Source: Lachnospiraceae bacterium (lineage in GTDB: Bacteria; Bacillota; Clostridia; Lachnospirales; Lachnospiraceae). From it: DNA of 64,000 nucleotides. The stretch is taken from the NCBI GenBank assembly GCA_017940415.1, contig JAGAYR010000009.1, positions 62,001 to 126,000 on the forward strand, in the 5' to 3' direction. Positions 17,993 to 25,761 of this stretch are shown here, piece after piece (positions within the stretch are counted from its first letter, which is position 1; each line of letters begins with the position of its first letter). The notes under the pieces are model-generated. The model searched no databases. It had not been told where the DNA came from and worked only from the letters and a program-made list of their open reading frames with translations. The position numbers were made by a program, and so were the translations under genes.

Positions 17993-18109
17993 GTGAGTGC
18001 TATAGAGCTTATTGTGAGTTTTTTAATTTCTGTTGTGGCAAGCATAGTCGCCTACTATGTATGCAAATGGTTGGACAGAGATGACCAAGGCAACCAGCCT
18101 GAGGATTAA
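17993..18109 (+). CDS. Small single-helix membrane peptide, start uncertain
   Basis: The open frame encodes ELIVSFLISVVASIVAYY followed by a basic/aromatic CKWLDRDDQGN tail. This resembles short membrane peptides found next to integrase or repressor genes in Firmicute elements, some suspected type I toxins. The strong ribosome site AAGGAAGGAGG overlaps the first GTG (17993). The best-spaced codon is ATA at 18002, where relatives would be expected to have ATG; another in-frame GTG is at 18014. So translation may be impaired or non-canonical. A strong terminator follows. It is divergent from integrase. Confidence 0.5.
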   Translation: MSAIELIVSFLISVVASIVAYYVCKWLDRDDQGNQPED

Positions 18110-18133
18110 GCCACCTCGCAAAAACGGAATAGA

Positions 18134-18169
18134 AAACCCCGGAGACTGCCATCTCCGGGGTTTCGTTTT
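18134..18169 (+). terminator. Strong terminator after the small peptide gene
   Basis: The 12-bp perfect stem AAACCCCGGAGA/TCTCCGGGGTTT has loop CTGCCA and is followed by CGTTTTG. Confidence 0.85.
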
Positions 18170-18251
18170 GCTATAGACATTATTGTGAGTTCAATTAACT
18201 TTCGCCTACAAGCAATCTACCATATCCCGGAACCTAAATCAATATTTTTTT

Positions 18252-18277
18252 AGTTCGCAGGAGTTCGTAGCAGTTCA
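18252..18277. repeat. Three AGTTC repeats phased every 10 bp
   Basis: AGTTC begins at 18252, 18262 and 18272, with a fourth at 18291, between integrase and the repressor gene. The one-turn spacing suggests a cooperative DNA-binding site. Protein unknown. Confidence 0.4.
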
Positions 18278-18298
18278 TAACCGTTTATATAGTTCATT

Positions 18299-18655
18299 TT
18301 ATCCTGCAGATGCAGCAGTTTCTTTTTCCTCGATCTTAAGAATCCTGCGAACCATTTCTTTATCAACAGAATCCGCATCATCATACGCCCTAGCAACTAT
18401 GAGGGCCTCTTCAGAGAGAATCCCATCAGTGGCAGCAGGAGTAGGGTCTATTAAATCAGACTTCTTAACATGGAAGTAATCAGCAAGCTTTTGAATTTTC
18501 CCCATACGAGGGAGTGCAATACCCTGACACCATGTATTAAAGGTTTGAGGCGATACTCCAATTGCGTCGGCAACTTCTTTTTGAGTTTTCCGGCGTTCAT
18601 TTAAAAGGTTATTAAGATTGTTTGAAAAAATGCTGTTCTGTGTAGGTATAGCCAT
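18299..18655 (-). CDS. CI-like XRE-family repressor
   Basis: The 118-residue protein has an N-terminal helix-turn-helix (QKEVADAIGVSPQTFNTWCQG) and a short acidic C-terminal region (~70-118) for oligomerisation. The start chosen (MAIPTQ) has GAGGG 8 nt upstream; an 11-residue upstream extension is possible but lacks a site. It is divergent from the Cro-like gene across the switch region, so it is the likely lysogeny repressor. It is short and has no peptidase domain, so induction would not use LexA-type self-cleavage. Confidence 0.8.
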   Translation of the reverse strand: MAIPTQNSIFSNNLNNLLNERRKTQKEVADAIGVSPQTFNTWCQGIALPRMGKIQKLADYFHVKKSDLIDPTPAATDGILSEEALIVARAYDDADSVDKEMVRRILKIEEKETAASAG

Positions 18656-18738
18656 ATTTATTTCCCTCATTTCGCCTAAATAATACATTATAATTTGAGT
18701 TTATTCAACTAAAAAACAAAATAAATTAGATTTAAGTG

Positions 18739-18767
18739 TTGACATCAAATTAAATTTGATTTATATT
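18739..18767 (+). promoter_or_regulatory. Early promoter with operator in its spacer
   Basis: TTGACA (18739-18744), a 17-nt spacer and TATATT (18762-18767) drive the Cro-like gene. The spacer is nearly filled by the inverted repeat ATCAAAT-TAA-ATTTGAT (18744-18760). Related sequence recurs at 18722-18735 (TAAATTAGATTTA) and at 19016-19035 (ATCAAATTAAATTGGATTTA). Repressor bound here would block RNA polymerase directly. Confidence 0.75.
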
Positions 18768-18813
18768 CATATCAGTTCCACACGAGAAATACCACCCAAA
18801 TAAGGAGGAGTGC

Positions 18814-19026
18814 ATGGAAGGATTACAGATTAGCCTTGCGGCAGCAAGAGTAAACGCTGGATTGACACAGGACGATGTAGCAAGAGAGTTGCATATCAAT
18901 AAGCAGACCATAGTAAACTGGGAAAAAGGAATCAGTGAGCCAAAGATTTCTCAGGGAAAGGCCTTAAGCAAATTGTATTCAATGCCTCTTGACTGCATTA
19001 TTTTTTTGCCCTCAGAATCAAATTAA
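18814..19026 (+). CDS. Cro-like XRE-family regulator
   Basis: The 70-residue protein is essentially one helix-turn-helix domain (AGLTQDDVARELHINKQTIVNWEKG). The start follows AAGGAGGAGTGC. It is first in the rightward early operon and divergent from the repressor. Its own 3' end overlaps a second operator-like sequence. Confidence 0.8.
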   Translation: MEGLQISLAAARVNAGLTQDDVARELHINKQTIVNWEKGISEPKISQGKALSKLYSMPLDCIIFLPSESN

Positions 19027-19035
19027 ATTGGATTT

Positions 19036-19093
19036 AATGGTATTCTACGAATACCATTAGTTCTTTGTACTTGACAGTACAAAGAACTAATGG
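19036..19093 (+). promoter_or_regulatory. Two overlapping, mutually exclusive hairpins in the early leader
   Basis: Hairpin A pairs 19036-19045 with 19049-19058 (10 bp, loop TAC). Hairpin B pairs 19054-19070 with 19077-19093 (17 bp perfect, loop TTGACA). They share 19054-19058, so cannot form fully at the same time. No T tract follows. The arrangement suggests a riboregulatory switch or protein-binding RNA between cro and the next gene. Confidence 0.6.
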
Positions 19094-19127
19094 CCCTTAC
19101 TTGGCCAAATTATGAAAGGAGGCACAC

Positions 19128-19325
19128 ATGGAATACCCCAAGGAAGTGATGAGAATGACAGAACTTAGGAAGATGGGCTTTCCACAGGACTGGTTACTGT
19201 CAATATTCAGGATGCGCGGACAGAAGATCGCCTGGAAGAGTGGTCCGAAACCCAACAGTCCGATCATGTTCGATACGAAGGAACTTGAAAAATTCAGACG
19301 CGCATCATGCGTTGCTGAACGGTGA
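19128..19325 (+). CDS. Small Xis/AlpA-like DNA-binding protein
   Basis: The 65-residue protein starts after GAAAGGAGGCACAC. The MTELRKMGFPQDWLLSIFR helix pair and the KPNSPIMFDTKELEKFRR end are typical of small winged-helix excisionase-like proteins widespread in Firmicute phages. Could be excisionase or an early regulator; the distance from attP does not decide it. Confidence 0.6.
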   Translation: MEYPKEVMRMTELRKMGFPQDWLLSIFRMRGQKIAWKSGPKPNSPIMFDTKELEKFRRASCVAER

Positions 19326-19326
19326 A

Positions 19327-19342
19327 GTTGCACCGGTGCAAC
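19327..19342. repeat. 16-bp perfect palindrome, copy 1
   Basis: GTTGCACCGGTGCAAC, just upstream of the ribosome site of the SleB-like gene. The same sequence occurs at 24977, 27167 and 33822. Confidence 0.9.
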
Positions 19343-19353
19343 AGGGAGGACAG

Positions 19354-19971
19354 ATGAAACACGCAGCATTTATCCTGGCAACACTCTTATTAGCTGCAGC
19401 GACCATAGCAGCAGGCGTAGGTTCTTACAGATCGCATGATTATCACCTTCAGACCATGCCTCACGATACACCGATGATCATTTGTGAGATTGTGGAGCCC
19501 CCGGCTTTAGAAGAAACGGTTCGGGATATCGAAGAACCGGTACAGGAAGACGAACATAAGGAACAGTTTATTCCACCGGATCTTCCTATGATCAGAGAAG
19601 ACACGTTCGTGAATCTGACTTATGAAGAGCAGGATCTGCTCGTTAGTGTGGCTATGGCAGAGGCGGAAGGTGAGGACTCGGTTGGGAAGACTCTTGTGAT
19701 GATCACAGTACTGAACAGGACACAGGAATATTCCGCTCCTGTAGGAGAGATCATTTATGCCAAGAGCCAGTTTTGTACTTCAAGAATGGGAATACAGCCC
19801 GGCGAGGACTGCTACGAAGCTCTTGGAATGGTCCTTGACGGATGGAATGAATCCTACATTGAAGGAGATTGGGATCATACCAAAAAGATCCTGTGGTTCA
19901 GCGCAGACGGATATCCGCCGTATGGTGAGCCCTTATTCAGATATGGCGGACATTATTTCAGCGGAATATGA
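19354..19971 (+). CDS. SleB/CwlJ-like cell wall hydrolase
   Basis: The 205-residue protein has an N-terminal membrane anchor or signal (FILATLLLAAATIAAGVG), a Pro/Glu-rich linker (~45-85) and a Hydrolase_2 domain (~90-205). The domain starts with EEQDLLVSVAMAEAEGED and contains GKTLVMITVLNRTQ, the SleB signature. The family cuts peptidoglycan glycan strands. The start is set by AGGGAGGACAG. Its early-module position suggests a role other than lysis, which the GH25 enzyme provides. Confidence 0.8.
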   Translation: MKHAAFILATLLLAAATIAAGVGSYRSHDYHLQTMPHDTPMIICEIVEPPALEETVRDIEEPVQEDEHKEQFIPPDLPMIREDTFVNLTYEEQDLLVSVAMAEAEGEDSVGKTLVMITVLNRTQEYSAPVGEIIYAKSQFCTSRMGIQPGEDCYEALGMVLDGWNESYIEGDWDHTKKILWFSADGYPPYGEPLFRYGGHYFSGI

Positions 19972-19981
19972 GGAGAAAAAT

Positions 19982-20302
19982 ATGAAAGTTTACCTAAGCG
20001 GCCCCATTACGGGCACAGAGGATTACAGAGACCGCTTTGCTCATTGTGAGAGCAGACTCAGGAGGGAGTGGAGCGGAAACAGGAATGGAGAACTGGAAGT
20101 TGTCAATCCCGCCAAACTGGAACACATCATTCCAAAGTCGGCTTCATATGAAGAAATCATGAAAATCTGTTTTGACCTGCTCCAGATGTGCGATGGGATC
20201 ATGATGATGCCGGGATGGAAGGATTCAAGAGGATGTAACCAGGAATATGGCTTTGCGAGAGCCCTTAGAAAGGAGATCTACGAATGGGAAGAGTGGTTTT
20301 AA
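19982..20302 (+). CDS. DUF4406 nucleoside deoxyribosyltransferase-like protein
   Basis: The 106-residue protein begins MKVYLSGPITGTEDY, the glycine/proline loop of DUF4406, and contains CDGIMMMPGWKDSRGCNQEYGFA, which matches the nucleoside 2-deoxyribosyltransferase fold. It may act on nucleotides during phage replication. Start ATG follows AGGAGAAAAAT. It overlaps the next gene by 19 nt. Confidence 0.8.
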   Translation: MKVYLSGPITGTEDYRDRFAHCESRLRREWSGNRNGELEVVNPAKLEHIIPKSASYEEIMKICFDLLQMCDGIMMMPGWKDSRGCNQEYGFARALRKEIYEWEEWF

Positions 20303-20586
20303 GTGATTATCTGGCATTAAGGCAGGGCCCGGACATTATCCACATCAAGAGCAAGGAAGACGGGAGCACCCTGTTCCTCGGATTCTATGGGATGCTAAGA
20401 GACCGCGAAGAGCTGGTTATAAAGAATTTCTTCACCAGATACGTAAAAAGTGAGCATGTGACACTTGAGACCAGGCACAAGCTATGGAAGGAAAAGGGGC
20501 TTATGGCTCCCCTGCTCCCTGAGGCTTTGCCCGAGTATGAGTTCAAGGATATGCAGCAGAAGCTCATCTATGAGATTGAAATATAA
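20284..20586 (+). CDS. Hypothetical early phage protein
   Basis: The 100-residue protein starts inside the end of the DUF4406 gene behind AAAGGAGATCTACGA. It is soluble, with no recognised motif. Coupled translation with its upstream neighbour is likely. Transcription stops soon after, at the structured region 20592-20707. Confidence 0.6.
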   Translation: MGRVVLSDYLALRQGPDIIHIKSKEDGSTLFLGFYGMLRDREELVIKNFFTRYVKSEHVTLETRHKLWKEKGLMAPLLPEALPEYEFKDMQQKLIYEIEI

Positions 20587-20591
20587 GAAAA

Positions 20592-20659
20592 GGACCGGTT
20601 GCAGCCGGTCCAGATTCTCGAGGTCGTTATACAATTGTTCTATCACAAATAGTATAACG
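20592..20659 (+). promoter_or_regulatory. Structured intergenic region (two hairpins)
   Basis: GGACCGG/CCGGTCC (20592-20611) is followed by CGTTATAC/GTATAACG (20625-20659, 19-nt loop). With the terminator after them they form a three-hairpin leader before the replication gene. Confidence 0.5.
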
Positions 20660-20666
20660 CCCTCAG

Positions 20667-20707
20667 CTCAAAAAGTAAAGAAAAATCGAAGCTTTTTGAG
20701 TTTTTTT
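20667..20707 (+). terminator. Terminator before the replication gene
   Basis: The 9-bp stem CTCAAAAAG/CTTTTTGAG has a 16-nt A-rich loop and is followed by seven T's. Confidence 0.75.
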
Positions 20708-20754
20708 ATTCCTTGTTAAGGATATTAAACTTACGACAATCTGGAGGGTGATCT

Positions 20755-21591
20755 TTGTACACGAAAGTAACCTATGACCTTGGAGAGGTCAGAGAGATCC
20801 AAAAATATTACCCGGCAAACTATGGAGCTCCGGGATGTCCCCGAAAGGAAAAGAGAAAAAAGACTCCCGAGGAGATAAAGAAGCAGAATGAGACGAATAA
20901 GGTCCGAAAGGTTCAGAGGCTTATCCTTGCGAACTTCACTGAGGGAGATATCCACCTGAATCTGACCTATAGAAAAGACCTCAGACCGGACACACTTGAA
21001 GAGGCGGTTGCCCAAAGGGCGAAGTTTCTCAGAGATCTGAAGAGGGCATACAGGAGAGCAGGCCCCGACCTCAAATATATTGGTGTCACAGAGATCGGGT
21101 CCAGAGGAGCGGTTCATCATCATATTGTGATCAATAATCCGGATGAGCTGAATGTCATGAAGGTGATCCAAAAGATCTGGCCATACGGTCAACAGTATCA
21201 GACCCCGTTATACGAAGAAGGCGAGTATGAGCAGCTCTCCTCATATCTGATGAAGGATGAGACCAAGGAGGAGATCACCGGGACTTCATATACCAGCTCC
21301 AGGAATCTTATAAGGCCCGAACCGGTGAGAGAGAAGATCCTGCATAAGAGGTGGCGGGATCCTCCGAAAGTTCCAAAAGGGTGGGAAATGATCAAGGACA
21401 CATTGTTCAACGGGGTCAATCCTGTGACGGGATATCCATATCAACGCTATATGCTCAGGAGAATACATGAGAGTCAACATATACATGTATCAGACGATAC
21501 GCGGAGGAAGAAAACAACAGGGGTACGGGATATTCGTGCTGGAAGCGGACATGAAGGAGAGTGTTACGAAGACCCTCCGGATAAGGTTTGA
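20755..21591 (+). CDS. HUH-type replication initiator (G2P/Rep-like)
   Basis: The 278-residue protein starts at TTG behind GGAGGGTGATC. Its core reads HLNLTYRKDLRP (~63), then GAVHHHIVINN with the His cluster 121-123 that forms the HUH metal site of rolling-circle replication endonucleases. The catalytic Tyr cannot be assigned securely. It would nick the origin to start phage replication. No helicase, primase or SSB is recognisable nearby. The C-terminal end overlaps the next gene by 125 nt, so the last ~40 residues may be non-essential or the result of a frameshift. Confidence 0.7.
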   Translation: MYTKVTYDLGEVREIQKYYPANYGAPGCPRKEKRKKTPEEIKKQNETNKVRKVQRLILANFTEGDIHLNLTYRKDLRPDTLEEAVAQRAKFLRDLKRAYRRAGPDLKYIGVTEIGSRGAVHHHIVINNPDELNVMKVIQKIWPYGQQYQTPLYEEGEYEQLSSYLMKDETKEEITGTSYTSSRNLIRPEPVREKILHKRWRDPPKVPKGWEMIKDTLFNGVNPVTGYPYQRYMLRRIHESQHIHVSDDTRRKKTTGVRDIRAGSGHEGECYEDPPDKV

Positions 21592-21886
21592 CGGTGCGAG
21601 CGAGAATGAAGCGAGTCTTAAGACGTTATATACCGCTCTCAGCCGTATCACAGCCCCCTGTGAAATATATCTGTATACAGAGTCCGTATGGTTATCCACA
21701 TGCCTGACAGAGTGGTTGCCGAAGTGGAGATTGAACGAGTATTTATCAGCAAAAAACGAAAAAGTCGCATTTTCAGGCATTTGGCAAAAATTGGGCAATA
21801 TGCTTGAAACACAGAATCTATGCGTGTTCTGCGGAACTGACCATCCATATCGCGAGTGGCTGAGAAAAAACGCTAAACCCGCATAA
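21467..21886 (+). CDS. RNase H-like protein
   Basis: The 139-residue protein begins after AGGAGAATAC. The strand pattern GYGIFVLEADM and CEIYLYTESVWLSTCLTEWLPKW, followed by SGIWQKLGNML, resembles RNase HI in order and spacing. Some acidic catalytic positions are not obvious, so activity is uncertain. It overlaps the rep gene by 125 nt. It might remove RNA primers or R-loops in replication. Confidence 0.55.
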   Translation: MRVNIYMYQTIRGGRKQQGYGIFVLEADMKESVTKTLRIRFDGASENEASLKTLYTALSRITAPCEIYLYTESVWLSTCLTEWLPKWRLNEYLSAKNEKVAFSGIWQKLGNMLETQNLCVFCGTDHPYREWLRKNAKPA

Positions 21887-21923
21887 AGATTCATTCAAAG
21901 TGGTTATGAAAGGAGTATGAGGT

Positions 21924-22427
21924 ATGTTCGAAAAATATGGTGAATTTGAGTCATTTATTGCTATTAATGAGGCGGCAAAGAATCAGCTTGCGGAGGGAGA
22001 CCTTGATGCAGTAAGAGAAATAGCTGCAGAGAACGGTCTTGATCCTATGGATGCGGAGGATTTCATAGCAGGAGACCTCAAAGAACTTTGTAATGCCCTG
22101 TCCGCTGCTCTCGGGAAGCTCCAGGTCGAATCAAAGGATCTCGGTATCAGAGCCCTTATGAATGACTGGGTGTCCTACATAGAAGGACTGTGCACCGAAA
22201 ACGGAGAATTTGCCCTTGCGGTCAGAAAAAAGGAAAAGTCGCTTGCCGGAGCTATCGGGGTGATCCTTAAGGAAAGCTGGCAGGTCATGTTTGATGTTGA
22301 TGACAGGATCATAGAAGCTGCCGGTATTAAGAATAAAAACTCACAGATCAGATTCGGAATCCCCGAAGAAGCCCGTGTCAGGGAGCTTATAAGAGATTAT
22401 TACCTCGGAAAAGAGGTGAGAACATGA
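21924..22427 (+). CDS. Hypothetical helical protein preceding PcfJ-like gene
   Basis: The 167-residue, mainly helical, acidic protein starts behind GAAAGGAGTATGAGGT. No motif is recognised. Its stop overlaps the start of the PcfJ-like gene by 4 nt. In other elements PcfJ follows PcfK, so this gene occupies the pcfK position, but similarity cannot be claimed by eye. Confidence 0.6.
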   Translation: MFEKYGEFESFIAINEAAKNQLAEGDLDAVREIAAENGLDPMDAEDFIAGDLKELCNALSAALGKLQVESKDLGIRALMNDWVSYIEGLCTENGEFALAVRKKEKSLAGAIGVILKESWQVMFDVDDRIIEAAGIKNKNSQIRFGIPEEARVRELIRDYYLGKEVRT

Positions 22428-24076
22428 CGGATGAGGAGAAAAAGACCCTGTTGGGATCCACCCCGGAACTTACAGAGGACTTCAAGGAATGGCTGATATC
22501 GCTCTTTGATGATCATCATATTTCATTTTACTGGAGGCCCGCCGGAGAGATCTTGGTCGAGTGCTGTCATTGCGGATGTCGTGAGTACTTTAAGCCCGGA
22601 AAGACAACAAAGGATCCCCTGATAAGAGCGTGGGGAGACAGACCGAAGCCTCAGAAAGGGGGAAAGTATTTCTGCCCGAACTGCGGGATTGAAACTAAGC
22701 TCTATCCCGGAAAGAACAGAAAATGGCCGATAAACGAAACCATGTCCGGATGGTATGGCCAGAAGACAAAGGATGGAGGGTATGTCCTGAGATACTTCGA
22801 GCCTACGTTATCATCTTACCCTGTCGGGAGCATTTACGAAGATGAATCCTCGTATGAGGTGATTACCCAGGGCGAAAAGATGCGGATCTACTTCCCGGTA
22901 GGCATGAAAAAGAAGCATTACAAGCTTTATCACCACAACGACTGCCTTTTTTATCATAATTCATCACGATATTACGTCGCATCGGAGTGGAATACTTCAT
23001 CATGTTTTAACACGATGTCCTATTGGTACAGCGGCCCTGCAAAAGGCGAGATATATCCGGAGACTTACGAAAACATGAAGGGTACTCGCTTGGAATACAG
23101 CTTAAGTGAGGATGTGATGGATAAGGAACCGTTTGGGAGCATCACATTGGCAGATTGGCAGCAGGCGTACATAGATAATGCGTATTTTGAGACTCTGTAC
23201 AAACTTGGCTTGTATGTAGTGATCGAACACATCATGAGAAGAGGCCCGAAGAGCTGCGGGATGAATTACCGGGCAAAGACGGTATGGAGATATCTGAACA
23301 TATCCCGTCAAAGACTCAAAGACCTCACAAATCACCCCCAAATGGACTATCTGGACGTATACAGAGCGGAACTAAAGCTTGGGGAACACTGGGATGATCA
23401 GATCATAGAGGCTTTATCGAACGGATTCAGCGTAGAAGACATTGAGTACATCAGGCAGTTCACTACATTGAAGAAGTTCGCCAATTATTTCATGAAGTTC
23501 AAAAAATCATATAACCTGCACGGCTTGCATGTTACATATTTGGACTACCTGAAAATGACCGAACGCTGCGGATACGATATGACAGGCTCCATAAACATTT
23601 TTCCGAGGGATCTGGTCGGAGCTCATGACAGCAGGGTCGACGAAACCCATAAGACCCAGGCTGAGAAGCGCAAAAAAGAAGCCGAGCAGAGATTCAAAGC
23701 CATCAGGAACAGATTCAAGAAGGCTGATGCGGTTTATCACTACGAAGAGGGCACACTGCTAATAAGGCCCGCTAAGAACGCCTCAGAGATTGTCGACGAG
23801 GGAAGGATCCTCCATCACTGCGTAGGTGGAGACAATTACTTACAGTCCCACGCGGAGCGTAAGACAATAATCTGCTTCCTTAGGCGGAAAAAGAATCCGG
23901 ACAAGCCTTATATCACGGTCGAGATCAATCCGGATGGAGAGATAGAACAGTGGTATGGCATCCATGATTCAAAGCCCAGCGAAAAGAAAATAAACAGGTG
24001 GCTGGATAAATATACTAAGACCCTTGATCTGAAGAAGCTTCGGAGAGAGGCGAGGGTAACGCCAAAGGCGGGATAA
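22424..24076 (+). CDS. PcfJ-like protein with two zinc knuckles
   Basis: The 550-residue protein has N-terminal CHCGC (~47) and CPNC (~79) zinc-binding pairs, a long middle, and a C-terminal PcfJ domain with EGRILHHCVGGDNYL, TIICFLRRKKNPDKPYITVEI and WYGIHDSKPSE. PcfJ was first described in enterococcal conjugative plasmids and is common in phages and ICEs; its biochemical role is unknown. ATGA overlap with the preceding gene shows coupling. Confidence 0.8.
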   Translation: MTDEEKKTLLGSTPELTEDFKEWLISLFDDHHISFYWRPAGEILVECCHCGCREYFKPGKTTKDPLIRAWGDRPKPQKGGKYFCPNCGIETKLYPGKNRKWPINETMSGWYGQKTKDGGYVLRYFEPTLSSYPVGSIYEDESSYEVITQGEKMRIYFPVGMKKKHYKLYHHNDCLFYHNSSRYYVASEWNTSSCFNTMSYWYSGPAKGEIYPETYENMKGTRLEYSLSEDVMDKEPFGSITLADWQQAYIDNAYFETLYKLGLYVVIEHIMRRGPKSCGMNYRAKTVWRYLNISRQRLKDLTNHPQMDYLDVYRAELKLGEHWDDQIIEALSNGFSVEDIEYIRQFTTLKKFANYFMKFKKSYNLHGLHVTYLDYLKMTERCGYDMTGSINIFPRDLVGAHDSRVDETHKTQAEKRKKEAEQRFKAIRNRFKKADAVYHYEEGTLLIRPAKNASEIVDEGRILHHCVGGDNYLQSHAERKTIICFLRRKKNPDKPYITVEINPDGEIEQWYGIHDSKPSEKKINRWLDKYTKTLDLKKLRREARVTPKAG

Positions 24077-24085
24077 GGAGAACAA

Positions 24086-25387
24086 ATGGAACAGATCATA
24101 TATCAGAACGGTTACCAGGAATATAAACAGGAGCTCCGCACGGAGCTGGAGAAGACATCCGAAGGCTTTGTTAAGATCGGATACCTTCTCAAAGTTGCCA
24201 GAGATACGGATATACTTAAGGATTCCGGTTATACGGATTATCTTGAATTTGCCCAGGGAGAGTATGGCCTTGATAAATCGATGGTATCAAGATTCATCAG
24301 GATCAATGACAGATTTTCGGAGGAAGGCAATTCAGAGAAACTGCTCGATCAGTACAAGGGATTCGGGTATGCGAAACTTGCTCTTATGCTCACGATCCCA
24401 GAGGTCATAGCAGAAGAGCTTACTCCTGACCTTACAAAATCGGAGATAAAAGAGATCAAAGAGGAGATCGATGAGGAAAAAGCCATAACAGATATTGAAC
24501 ACTTTTCCCAAAATGCCGAGGAAATCATGAATCCTCCTGCAGACTCCATAGTGGTTCAGACTATACGGTCTATCGGCAAAGACTTCCCACGTATATACGT
24601 AAGTATACATCAGCACTGGGCTCATAACATTGTTGAATCCATGAAGAAGCTCTTCATGCCGGTCGAACCTTCGACATATACGACAAGAGTTCCGGGAAAG
24701 GGAAAAGTGATCCTTATAGCCAAGGATTCAGGTATCACGATAACGGAAGTCAGGTCAGAGGAAAAGACCGCAGTCACGTGGGATGAGATCATGGCTGCAT
24801 GGGAAGAGGTGCTGGAATACGGTGAAATGGGAGAGACCGGAGAGGATTCTTGGTCGAAGGTATACGGAGAGCCCTATCCGGAATCGAATGTGTCAGATAC
24901 AAAGGAACCCGAGGCAAAAGAAAACGGAGCAAAGGAACCCACAGAAAAGGCAGCAGGCGTAAAGGATTTATCTAAAGTTGCACCGGTGCAACCAAAGCCC
25001 AAAAAGGTCAATACTGCCAAAACGGAAACTCCGAAGAAAAAAGAGACCGAAAAAACGCAAAAAAATGATGAAAAAATGCCCGAAAACCAAAATGCCGTTC
25101 TGAACGAATCGGAATCAGTAGAATCGGACTTTTCAGAGCCTCAAAATGGCCCCTCCGGAGAAATGGAAACTCCCATAAATACGGGAAAGTTGAAAGAAAA
25201 TGCCAGTTTTACTCGTTCCCGCGGGCTCGACGCCAATACTTTGAGAGGGTATAAAGCAGGCCTTACATCGGACACCAGAGTGGTGGAAAGACTGGTGAGT
25301 GAAAATAATTACAGAGCTGCCAGAACCAAACTTGAAGGCATGCTCAACACCATAAACAGGATAATCGAATCAGAGGAGGAAGCATAA
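24086..25387 (+). CDS. ParB/Noc-like early phage protein with charged linker
   Basis: Residues ~1-140 (EKTSEGFVKIGYLLKVARDT, YGLDKSMVSRFIRINDRFSE, GFGYAKLALMLTIPE) form a helix-turn-helix-rich domain typical of a widespread phage/ICE protein family. A second small domain spans ~155-240. A long Lys/Glu/Pro linker (~265-375) and a helical tail end the protein. DNA binding is inferred from the helix pattern. One palindrome copy (24977-24992) lies in its coding sequence, read as VAPVQ. Confidence 0.6.
   Translation: MEQIIYQNGYQEYKQELRTELEKTSEGFVKIGYLLKVARDTDILKDSGYTDYLEFAQGEYGLDKSMVSRFIRINDRFSEEGNSEKLLDQYKGFGYAKLALMLTIPEVIAEELTPDLTKSEIKEIKEEIDEEKAITDIEHFSQNAEEIMNPPADSIVVQTIRSIGKDFPRIYVSIHQHWAHNIVESMKKLFMPVEPSTYTTRVPGKGKVILIAKDSGITITEVRSEEKTAVTWDEIMAAWEEVLEYGEMGETGEDSWSKVYGEPYPESNVSDTKEPEAKENGAKEPTEKAAGVKDLSKVAPVQPKPKKVNTAKTETPKKKETEKTQKNDEKMPENQNAVLNESESVESDFSEPQNGPSGEMETPINTGKLKENASFTRSRGLDANTLRGYKAGLTSDTRVVERLVSENNYRAARTKLEGMLNTINRIIESEEEA
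24977..24992. repeat. 16-bp perfect palindrome, copy 2 (intragenic)
   Basis: GTTGCACCGGTGCAAC inside the ParB-like gene linker region. Confidence 0.9.
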
Positions 25388-25750
25388 ATGAGATATGAAG
25401 CACCATGTAAGTTCTGCGGGCAGATTCACATTTTTGAAAGTGATGAGGAACTGTCAAAGATCGAACAGATGAAGAGGTCACTTACGATGTGTGACTGTTC
25501 AGCTGCTCAGATCTATAAAAGAATGGAGTCATCAAGACTCAAGGCTCAGGACAATGCGGACGAGCTCCTGAAGGATCACGAGGAGCTCAGAGACGTTATG
25601 AAGTACGCCATTAATCAGATGTCCGAGAGTGGTCTTGTCAGTCTGACTGCGGACAGCGGAAGTGGAATAAAAGCGTCAGTCAAACTCACTCAGAAGGGCA
25701 CCATAAAGCTCACCGTCAAGAAAGAAGCACGTTGGGAGATCGAATCATAA
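25388..25750 (+). CDS. Small zinc-finger-like phage protein
   Basis: The 120-residue protein abuts the previous gene. It has CKFCG near the N-terminus and a CDCS further on (~35), a likely zinc site, then a coiled region and a beta-rich tail. Recurrent in early regions of Firmicute phages next to the upstream gene; function unknown. Confidence 0.6.
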   Translation: MRYEAPCKFCGQIHIFESDEELSKIEQMKRSLTMCDCSAAQIYKRMESSRLKAQDNADELLKDHEELRDVMKYAINQMSESGLVSLTADSGSGIKASVKLTQKGTIKLTVKKEARWEIES

Positions 25751-25761
25751 GGAGAATAATC

